DNA of 15,633 nt from Thermoguttaceae bacterium (lineage in GTDB: Bacteria; Planctomycetota; Planctomycetia; Pirellulales; Thermoguttaceae), in NCBI GenBank assembly GCA_028695865.1, contig JAQVID010000017.1:1-15633 (forward strand), given 5' to 3'. The translations under genes were made by a program, and so were the position numbers. Below the pieces are notes generated by a model, which made no database searches, was not told where the DNA came from, and saw nothing but the letters and a program-made list of their open reading frames with translations. This document shows positions 7,376 through 15,200 of the stretch, piece after piece (within the stretch, counting starts at the first letter, position 1; every line of letters starts with the position of its first letter).

Positions 7376-8917
7376 ATGAGAGCATTGAAGTATTGTTTCG
7401 CGGGGTTGGTCCTGGGAATTGTTTGCTTGTTGTTCGTATCGAGCGCAAGTGCCGAGCGAGTTGTGATCGTTGGGGACAGTATTACCGGACATTCGATGAA
7501 TTTGCCGTTTGGTTATGTTCATGAGATGCGTCGCGCACTGAAAGATGCGGGCGTGACCGATATAGAAATTGCTCCTCTGGGCTGGAGTGGAAGTACGGTG
7601 CAAAGTTGGATACCGGTCGTGGAACAATCGCGAACGGTCCGGCGGAAATTTGATATTCCGAATATTTTCTGCAAAGACGAATTTGACAAGGGTGCCGATA
7701 CACTCATTGTTTTTCTCGGTATGAACGACGCGACGAAGCCGACCGTTCAACTGACGGACGCCAGTCTGACGCAGTGGAAGAAGGATTACCAAAAGTTGCT
7801 TGATCTGCTCAAAGTCCGGGTACCGTGGCGCAAGCTGATTCTTTGTCCGCCGACCATGTTGACAGAAGACCCCTGGTCCAATCGTAATGAACTTATGGAT
7901 AAAATGTCGCTTGCCCTGATAGAAGTTGCGAAGGCGAACCACGCGACGATTTGCGATATACGCGGCGAGTACAAGAAGCATTTTATCAATGCGCGTATGA
8001 CGAAAAGCGATTTTTTCATGACGAAAGATTGTGTTCATCCCCAGCGTGAGGGGCATGCTCTCATGGCGTGGTCTCTGCTCAAGTCGATAGGCCAAGAGAA
8101 AGTTGCCGCAACTTATTATATAGCGAATGTTCCAGAATTTGTTCGGGATTTTACGATTCCGGGCATGTGTCTGTTCGTTTCGCATGGAAACGAAGGCGAG
8201 CAAGTTACGGTGCGAGGTTTTCTTCGTGGAGCCGATGTGAAGAGTGTTTCCGTCGTTGCTCCGGAAGGATTTGTGTGTAATCGAATTACAGCCGGACCAG
8301 CCGAATCGTTTACGATATTACTCTCCGGGCATATGAAAAGCGCATGTGCCGAACTGGAGGTCAAGGCGGGAAATATGAGCCGCGTGGTTCGACTCAATGC
8401 ACCGTTTTATGTTGCGTCGCCCCTTGAGGGAAACGCGATTACAAGTCCGCAAACATTCAATTGGGACGCGGAAAACACTCAACTCGATCGCGACGTCCTT
8501 GCCGGAAAAGACCCTTTGCAAACCAGAATAGACGGCAAGCCGGTTCGCTGGTTGACTTGCTATCCGACGCAAGATGTTACCGGCCGGATGAGTGCCGATT
8601 CGGTCGATTTTGCCTCGCTTTCGGACATGACCTGTTTTGATAAAGGCTATGTTGTTCGGCGGGTTTATTCGCAGAAAGCTCAACCGGCAACGCTTCGTGT
8701 TGCGCCTGACGGATTCAGCACGACCGATTATGCCCGAGTATGGCTCAATGGCAAGCAGGTATGCCAGGAAGGAGTTTCGCCTCGATTGAAAGTACATGAT
8801 CTTACCGTTCAGGTGGAACTTCAGCAAGGTTGGAATACGCTGGTTGCCCGCGTCAATCATACTGAATGGCAATGGGCGATCACGCTTAACCTGGTAGGCG
8901 AAGGTCTTTCGTATTGA
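7376..8917 (+). CDS. Secreted SGNH/GDSL-family hydrolase (acyl esterase)
   Basis: This 513-residue exported esterase-like enzyme has a clear signal peptide (residues 1-26, ending SSASA), and the mature protein starts directly with the SGNH core. Block I is VVIVGDSIT with nucleophile S35. Block III is GMND (G115-N117). Block V is KDCVHP with D218 and H221. The Ser-Asp-His triad and oxyanion-hole residues are therefore present. The core ends near residue 240; the remaining ~270 residues look like beta-sandwich modules, the last resembling a sugar-binding fold (ARVWLNGK through GWNTLVARVNHTEW). Such proteins often remove acetyl or other acyl groups from polysaccharides; the substrate here is unknown. 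In-frame ATGs at 7295 and 7349 are possible, but 7376 gives the most typical signal peptide and has AGAAAG upstream. The methyltransferase gene follows 35 bp later, probably in the same transcript. Confidence 0.87.
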   Translation: MRALKYCFAGLVLGIVCLLFVSSASAERVVIVGDSITGHSMNLPFGYVHEMRRALKDAGVTDIEIAPLGWSGSTVQSWIPVVEQSRTVRRKFDIPNIFCKDEFDKGADTLIVFLGMNDATKPTVQLTDASLTQWKKDYQKLLDLLKVRVPWRKLILCPPTMLTEDPWSNRNELMDKMSLALIEVAKANHATICDIRGEYKKHFINARMTKSDFFMTKDCVHPQREGHALMAWSLLKSIGQEKVAATYYIANVPEFVRDFTIPGMCLFVSHGNEGEQVTVRGFLRGADVKSVSVVAPEGFVCNRITAGPAESFTILLSGHMKSACAELEVKAGNMSRVVRLNAPFYVASPLEGNAITSPQTFNWDAENTQLDRDVLAGKDPLQTRIDGKPVRWLTCYPTQDVTGRMSADSVDFASLSDMTCFDKGYVVRRVYSQKAQPATLRVAPDGFSTTDYARVWLNGKQVCQEGVSPRLKVHDLTVQVELQQGWNTLVARVNHTEWQWAITLNLVGEGLSY

Positions 8918-8941
8918 AACAGGAATTCAGTAACATGCAAA

Positions 8942-8946
8942 AGGAG
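8942..8946 (+). promoter_or_regulatory. Ribosome binding site fixing the methyltransferase start
   Basis: AGGAG lies 6 nt before the ATG at 8953. It supports that start over an in-frame ATG at 8935, which precedes it, and a TTG at 8914 that overlaps the stop codon of the hydrolase. Confidence 0.8.
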
Positions 8947-8952
8947 AAAGCC

Positions 8953-9954
8953 ATGGCAGACGTATTCGAAACGCTGATGGAAATGTCGCGCGGTTACGAG
9001 GTTGCTTCCGTGCTGATTGCGGCCAGTGAACTTGATCTGTTTACCGAAATACTTCGAGTGCAATACGCGACGGTGGCGAATTTATCGCTATCGTTGCGAG
9101 CAGATGAGCGCGGCTTGAGTATTTTGACTGATGCGCTTGTTTCGCTTGGTTTGCTTGAAAAAGTTGACGGTTGTTTTCAAGTACCGGAGGAGTACCGTGA
9201 GACATTGGATTCGCGGTCGTCTTCGACGCTGATACCCATGCTTCGCCATCGCGGGTCGTGTATGAAGTCTTGGTCGCAACTGGCCTGGACGGTGAAGTCG
9301 GGCAGCCCGTTTCCGTCCACGGAAAGTATTCACGGTGCTTTGGACGATTATCGCGCGTTTGTGCTTGGCATGCATTCGATAGGACTCCGCATGGCCGGGC
9401 CGCTTGTAGAGCAGATGAAGGCAAACGGCTTTCCCGGATTCAAACGCATGCTTGATTTGGGAGGAGCTTCCGGAACGTATACGGCCGCGTTTTTGAAGAG
9501 CTATGCGAATTCGGAAGCGATTATTTTCGATTTACCGGTTGCCATTGCGGAGGCGAAGTTGCGTTTCGCGACATCGGATTTGGCTCCACGGATTGCATTT
9601 GTCGCAGGCGATTTTTATCAAGATTCTTTTCCTGACGACGTCGATTTCATCTGGGTGAGCGCGATTATTCATCAGCAGTCTGTTTGTCAAACCGCGACGA
9701 TGTTTGGTCAGGCGTTTGCGGCGATGAGGCGTGGAGGAATCATTGCCGTGCGGGATATTTTTGCCCAAGCGGACCGGACAGGTCCTGTTGCCGCGACCCT
9801 GTTCGGAGTCAATATGCTTTCGCGAACGGAGCAGGGCCGCGTTTATACTTTTAACGAAGTTCGGGACCTGCTCGAACGAGCGGGGTTTTGCAACGCGAAG
9901 TTTTTGACCGAGAGGTCGGATATGGGAAGTGTCATTGTCGCCGTGAAGCCGTAA
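8953..9954 (+). CDS. SAM-dependent O-methyltransferase (family 2, COMT/acetylserotonin-type fold)
   Basis: This 333-residue cytoplasmic protein has no signal peptide. The N-terminal ~90 residues form a helical winged-helix/dimerisation region (AASELDLFTEI, then DERGLSILTDALVSLGLLEK). The C-terminal part is a class-I Rossmann methyltransferase. Motif I is MLDLGGASGTYTAAF (166-180), the acidic ribose contact is D193 in IFDLP, AGDFYQD (218-224) binds adenine, and IIHQQS puts H240 where plant and bacterial family-2 O-methyltransferases keep the catalytic His. The substrate cannot be inferred; members act on phenolics, polyketides and isoprenoid intermediates. It lies 35 bp behind the secreted esterase and probably shares its promoter at 7164. 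The last three codons and stop are the first unit of a 17-bp tandem array, so the C-terminus may have been altered by repeat expansion. Confidence 0.85.
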   Translation: MADVFETLMEMSRGYEVASVLIAASELDLFTEILRVQYATVANLSLSLRADERGLSILTDALVSLGLLEKVDGCFQVPEEYRETLDSRSSSTLIPMLRHRGSCMKSWSQLAWTVKSGSPFPSTESIHGALDDYRAFVLGMHSIGLRMAGPLVEQMKANGFPGFKRMLDLGGASGTYTAAFLKSYANSEAIIFDLPVAIAEAKLRFATSDLAPRIAFVAGDFYQDSFPDDVDFIWVSAIIHQQSVCQTATMFGQAFAAMRRGGIIAVRDIFAQADRTGPVAATLFGVNMLSRTEQGRVYTFNEVRDLLERAGFCNAKFLTERSDMGSVIVAVKP

Positions 9955-10044
9955 TCGCGGTGAAGTTGTAATCGCGGTGAAGTTGCAGTCGCGGTGAAGC
10001 CACAGTTACGGTGAAGCCACAGTCGCGGTGAAGTTGCAGTTACG
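9943..10044. repeat. Six 17-bp tandem repeats at the 3' end of the methyltransferase gene
   Basis: Units start at 9943, 9960, 9977, 9994, 10011 and 10028, each beginning GTGAAG and 17 bp long. Consensus: GTGAAGYYRYARTYRCG. Unit 1 encodes the last codons (V331, K332, P333) and TAA stop of the methyltransferase; unit 2 repeats the same stop. Every difference between units is a transition, and CC/TT at positions 7-8 and CG/TA at 14-15 vary as pairs. The array fills most of the gap between this gene and the convergent uvrA locus. No clear terminator for either gene is seen here. Confidence 0.93.
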
Positions 10045-10096
10045 ACCTTGGCGACTTGATCGGATTGAAACCAGTTGCGATTCGGACGATTTTGGA

Positions 10097-12229
10097 TCAG
10101 TACTCAATATTGCTCAAGAGTTTTTCCAACTCCGATTCGTTCAGGTCGTTTTCATCGCGAAACCGGAGGTAAACGCAGTCGAATTCGGGGTCGCCGCCGT
10201 CGACTTCCGGTTCAAAGCCCATCTCGGCAATGCGTCCGAGTGGAATCTCGTTTTTATCGACGTTTAATTGCAAGCAAACGAATTCGCAATTTTTGGTATA
10301 GACTTGCAGACAGGTTCGTCGCGATTCTTTACCCAAGGTGAAAGGGACCAGAACCTTATTGGTCCACAGCGGCTTGAGCTGGGGCCAGCGGCGGGCAATC
10401 AAGGCGAAGATTTTTTCCAGCAAACTCATGTTCCAGCGAGGTCGCGAACTGCCGCCGTAACAGTTGCCTGGGGTCAAGTGCCATTTTTGCCCGAGTGTTC
10501 GCCAGGGGGCGACATCGATTTCGGTTTGTCGCGACTTGGCGACAAGGTCGCCGAAGCGGGCAATAGCCAAATTGAGGAAGTCCTGGAATTCGGGGCGGTC
10601 AATCTCACTGTAGTTGCAGACTTTCAGTTCGATCTCTTGCCACAGACCGGTCGTTTCTACTTTTACCCGGGGCTGTGTTCCGTAAAGGGGTATGTCGTCC
10701 ATTTCGTTGAGTGGACGCAAGTTGAGTTGTTCGGTCAAGAGTTCTTTTTTGAACGTATTTCGCGAGGTTCTGAATTTGAGTTTGAGAAGCCATTCTTCGC
10801 CGGTAATTGCGTGAAGGAACCAGCCGATAGATTTCTTGTCGGCACGAACTTCGACAATGGTTCGATTATTCCAATCGACTGGGGCGAAGAAATCGGACTC
10901 TTCGATGCGGTCAATCACTTCGGCGAGAATACGGCCATCCCAGCGGCACGGGATACCCGTTCGACTAATGCGATCTTGCGTGTGCCATTTGCGTCCATCG
11001 GATTCCCACGGCATTTTAGTATCTTCACTGCCCAGCGCGATTTCGGGCAAACAAGCGTCGTCTTCAGCCTGTCGCAATTCCTTGGCATAGGCAACGGCGT
11101 CGAAAAGCGGTCGCTGCGCGTACTGACCATTCTCCAAAATCGGCAAGAGTGCTTCGCCGGTATAACTTCGCGGCAGGAGTTCCCGTTTCTTTTTAGGCAA
11201 TTTCATTCGCTTTCGCGAGTAGGCGGCAAGCTGTTCCGGAGTACCGGCAAAAACGACGCGGCCTCCTTCGAGCCCTGCTTCCGGTCCGATATCGATTACC
11301 CAATCGACCGACTTGATGATATCCATGTTGTGCTCAATGATAATAACCGTATTGCCCAGATCGACCAGTCGGTGCAGTACTTCCAGGAGTTTGGCCAGGT
11401 CATTGAAATGAAGTCCGGTGGTTGGTTCGTCCAGGACGTAAAGCGTTCGTCCTGTGTCGGGACGGGACAATTCGTTTGCCAACTTCACGCGTTGAGCTTC
11501 ACCGCCGGAAAGCGTTGTCGCCGACTGCCCCAGAGAAATATAATCGAGCCCGACATCGCAAAGCATGCGAAGAATTCGGGCGATTTTGGGAACGTTTGCG
11601 AAGAGCTTCAAGGCGTCTTTGCATGACATTTCGAGGACATCGGCAATAGACTTGCCGCGATACTTGATTTCAAGCGTTTGCTTGTCGTATCGTCGTCCAT
11701 TGCATTCGTCACAGGTAATCCAGACATCGGCCAGGAAGTGCATTTCGATATTGAGCTGTCCGGCACCCTGACATTTTTCGCAGCGTCCGCCCGGCGCATT
11801 GAAACTGAAACGTCGGGCTGTGTAGCCGCGCAAACGCGACTCCGGCAGTTCGGCAAAGAGTTGGCGAATTAAATCGAACAGACCAGTGTAGGTCGCCGGA
11901 TTTGAAGTTGGTGTTTGACCGATTGGATGCTGATCGACCTGGATGATCTTGTTGATTCGGTCAATTCCGAGCACAGAATCACAAGCGCCCGGGACTTCCT
12001 GACTGCGGTTCAATCGACGGGCAAGCGTCTTGTAAAGCACATCTTCGACGAGCGAACTCTTGCCACTGCCGCTTACGCCGGTTACCGCGGTAAACGTCGA
12101 GAGCGGGAATGAAACGTCGATTGATTTAAGATTGTTCTGACGCGCACCCAGTACGGTTAGCCAGCCTGGTTCCCAGTCTGGCAACTTCGTGGCGTCGTCA
12201 TTGGCCGATTGTGATTTCCGTTTGGTCAT
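10097..12229 (-). CDS. uvrA: Detached C-terminal ATPase half of the second UvrA unit, with unknown C-terminal extension
   Basis: This 710-residue protein corresponds to the second ABC ATPase half of UvrA, the damage-recognition subunit of nucleotide excision repair. Residues 20 to about 340 contain Walker A GVSGSGKSS (51-59), the C-terminal zinc finger (C150, C153, C173, C176), the ABC signature LSGGEAQRVKLA (240-251) and Walker B LYVLDEPTTGLH (D267, E268). All key residues are present. It lacks the first ATPase half, which is the end of the gene just upstream; the two ORFs overlap by 4 bp (ATGA). The ATG at 12229 has only a weak GGGAAAG upstream, so coupled re-initiation is likely. Residues about 355-710 are a Trp-rich extension I do not recognise, including WESDGRKWHTQDR and PCRWDGRIL. 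Together with the upstream ORF it should form one functional UvrA complex; it is unlikely to work alone. Confidence 0.9.
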   Translation of the reverse strand: MTKRKSQSANDDATKLPDWEPGWLTVLGARQNNLKSIDVSFPLSTFTAVTGVSGSGKSSLVEDVLYKTLARRLNRSQEVPGACDSVLGIDRINKIIQVDQHPIGQTPTSNPATYTGLFDLIRQLFAELPESRLRGYTARRFSFNAPGGRCEKCQGAGQLNIEMHFLADVWITCDECNGRRYDKQTLEIKYRGKSIADVLEMSCKDALKLFANVPKIARILRMLCDVGLDYISLGQSATTLSGGEAQRVKLANELSRPDTGRTLYVLDEPTTGLHFNDLAKLLEVLHRLVDLGNTVIIIEHNMDIIKSVDWVIDIGPEAGLEGGRVVFAGTPEQLAAYSRKRMKLPKKKRELLPRSYTGEALLPILENGQYAQRPLFDAVAYAKELRQAEDDACLPEIALGSEDTKMPWESDGRKWHTQDRISRTGIPCRWDGRILAEVIDRIEESDFFAPVDWNNRTIVEVRADKKSIGWFLHAITGEEWLLKLKFRTSRNTFKKELLTEQLNLRPLNEMDDIPLYGTQPRVKVETTGLWQEIELKVCNYSEIDRPEFQDFLNLAIARFGDLVAKSRQTEIDVAPWRTLGQKWHLTPGNCYGGSSRPRWNMSLLEKIFALIARRWPQLKPLWTNKVLVPFTLGKESRRTCLQVYTKNCEFVCLQLNVDKNEIPLGRIAEMGFEPEVDGGDPEFDCVYLRFRDENDLNESELEKLLSNIEY
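12226..12229 (-). other. ATGA stop/start overlap between the two uvrA ORFs
   Basis: On the minus strand the upstream ORF ends AAG AAA ACG AAA TGA, and the downstream ATG uses the last A of AAA. This is the classic arrangement for termination-reinitiation. A -1 shift would also join the frames, but no X-XXY-YYZ slippery heptamer is present at the junction. Confidence 0.85.
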
Positions 12230-15200
12230 TTCGTTTTCTTTCCCGGAGCACTGATACGACGATTGGACGGAATGGGAATTGATTTGGCTCCGGACAAATA
12301 CCCTCCTGTTACCGATTCGCTGTTGTCGGCAAGATCGGTGGGCGTTCCTTCGGCGACGACCAGGCCGCCTTCTTTACCGGCACCGGGTCCGAAGTCTATG
12401 ACGTAATCGGCACTGGAGATCATCTCGCGATCATGTTCGACGACCAGGAGCGTATTGCCCAGAGCACGCAGTTTTTCCATGGCTCCGATCAATCGCTTAT
12501 TGTCTCGCGGATGCAGACCAGTGGTTGGTTCGTCGAGGACGTAAAGCACACCGACGAGGCCACTGCCGATTTGAGCGGCCAGTCGAATACGTTGTGATTC
12601 GCCTCCGGAGAGTGAGGCGGCGGGACGAGCCAAGGTTAAATAATCGAGTCCGACATCGACGAGGAAGGCGAGTCGATTATGAACTTCGTTGATCAAATCT
12701 TCGGCGACTTTCTTTTCCATATCGTTTGGAGTCCATTCATCGAAGAAGCGGAGCAGTTCTCCCAGCGGTTTACGACAAATCTGGTCCATTGTCAGGCCGA
12801 GGAATCGAACGGCAGACACATCGTCGCGGAGCCGGCTCCCCAAACAGACGGAGCACTCGGTTTCTTCGACTTGATATTCAAGGCGTCCACGAAACGAAGG
12901 CACGAGTCGGGCGGCTTCTTCCACGGAAGGATACAATCCTTTGTACTGAAAGCGGAAGAGAAGTTTTTTGGAGCCGGCGGGCTTGAGTCCGCGAGCCTGT
13001 TCCAGGTCGGTTGAAAGAACATCGAACCAACGATCCCCCGCGCCGTGGAACAGCAAGCGGCGGAATCGGGCGTCGAGTTGCTCAAACGGGACATCGACCG
13101 GAATTTCGGTTTGTCGCGACAAGGCCAAAAGCAGAGCAAGCGACATGGGTGAGTTTTCGGGGTTCCAGAGGGAAAGAGCCCCTTGTCGCAATGTCAATTC
13201 GGGGTCCCGAAGCATATGCGTTGGACTGGTTCCGCGGGTTACTCCCAACCCTTCGCAATGGGGGCACCATCCCAAAGGGCTGTTGAATGAAAAATGATGA
13301 GGAGTGAGCGGTTCGAACCCACGTCCACAACGCGTGCAGGACAAATGCCGACTCAACAGTTCGGTTTCCCACGACGGTTCCGGTTGTGATTCGTCGGCAC
13401 GAACGATTTTGAGCAGGCCCTGACTCAAACTGAGAACCGTTTCGACACTGCCGGCAATACGGGAGCGGAGAGTTCTTTTTTCTTCTTCGTTTTTCAAATG
13501 AAGGCGGTCGACCACGACTTCGATATCATGGCGTCGTTTGCGATCGATTTCGGGAACGTCGCCCAGGCGGCATGTTGTACCGTCGATTCGTACCCGAAGA
13601 AAGCCTTGCGACTGGAGTTTTTTCCAAAGCTTTGCGTAGTCTGTATTGGAATCAGTCTCAAGTGGAGCGACCAGCATGATTCGCAAGTTGTCCGGATAGA
13701 GTAAAACGCGGGCAACGATTTCGTCGGTCGATTGCGTTCCAATGGGAATATTGCAATCAGGGCAATACTGAACTCCGAGTCGGGCAAAGAGTACGCGCAA
13801 GTAATCGTAAATTTCGGTTACAGTTCCGACGGTCGAGCGCGGAGAATGTCCTGAAGTTTTTTGTTCAATCGCGATCGCGGGGGAAATGCCGGAAATCTGA
13901 TCAACTTTGGGTTTTTGCATTTGTCCGAGAAATTGCCGGGCATAACTTGACAGACTTTCGACGTATCGCCGTTGTCCTTCGGCGTAAATGGTATCCATTG
14001 CCAACGAAGTTTTCCCGCTTCCGCTTGGTCCGCAGCAGACCGTAACGGCGTCACGCGGAATGGAAACCGTTACGCCGCGAAGATTATGCTCTTGAACGTT
14101 CCGGGCGACAATGGCGCCATCGACGCGAAAGACATCGTCGGTTGCGGCCGATTTTGACTTGCGTTTTGTTTTGGACTTCGTTTTAGCGACCTTGGCGAGG
14201 AGTTCTTTTTTTGTCAATTTTTGTCGGTCGAGGAACTGTTTGAGTGCGGCACCGGTATGCGAGGCCGGATTTTCCATGATCTGTTCCGGGGTCCCTTGCG
14301 CGATAACGTATCCGCCCGCGGCTCCCCCTTCCGGTCCCATATCGATAATCCAGTCGGCGACTTTGACCACATCCAAATTGTGTTCGACGACAAGAACGGT
14401 ATTGCCGGCATCGGCGAAGTTTTCCAAAATGTCGATCAGCATGCGAATATCGGCGAAATGCAAACCGGTCGTTGGTTCATCAAGAAGATAAAGCGTTTTG
14501 CCTGTGCTCTTTTTGACAAGTTCTCTGGCAAGTTTAATTCGCTGTGCCTCACCGCCGGAAAGCGATGGCGAGGGCTGACCAAGTTTCATGTACCGCAAAC
14601 CGACGTCGTAAAGCGTTTGAAGCTTGTGCTTGATTCGCGGAATATTCGCGAAATGTTTCAGAGCCGTTTCAACGTCCATATCAAGAACTTGATCAATGGA
14701 CATTCCCTTGTAGCGAACCGAAAGTGTGTCCTGATTAAATCGGTGTCCGCCGCACGCAGGGCATGTTACCCAAACATCGGCGAGGAAGTCCATTTCAAGT
14801 TTTTTGGCTCCATTGCCTTCGCAGGCTTCGCAGCGTCCGCCGCTCACATTGAAACTGAATCGGCCGGGCTGGAAACCTTTTTGGCGAGACTCCGGAAGTT
14901 CGGAAAACAATTTGCGAATTTCGTCAAATAATTTGATGTAAGTCGCCGGGTTCGATCGCGGAGTTCGGCCAATGGGCGACTGATCAATCGCAATGAGCTT
15001 GTCGAGATATTTCAGGCCGGTAATCGACTCATATTTACCGGGGTTCCCGTTGCCATGATTGAGGTCGCGCATGAGCGTTTCGAGGAGGATGTCGTCGACG
15101 AGGGAACTTTTACCACTGCCGCTTACGCCCGTGACGCAAACGATGCCGCCGAGCGGAATTTCCACGTCGATATTTTTGAGGTTGTTGTGCGTTGCTCCGC

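Noticed and set aside
8914..8952. TTG start overlapping the hydrolase stop, or ATG at 8935, for the methyltransferase
   Set aside because: AGGAG at 8942-8946 is ideally placed for the ATG at 8953, and the earlier starts add residues with no family match.
10268..11626. 452-codon open frame on the plus strand opposite the UvrA half
   Set aside because: It mirrors the UvrA coding strand and has no domain or ribosome site of its own. The same reasoning removes the long antisense frame at 3938-5113.
12226..12240. Programmed -1 ribosomal frameshift joining the two UvrA ORFs
   Set aside because: The A-rich junction lacks a slippery heptamer in the reading frame. The ATGA overlap explains expression more simply, although a low level of fusion cannot be excluded.
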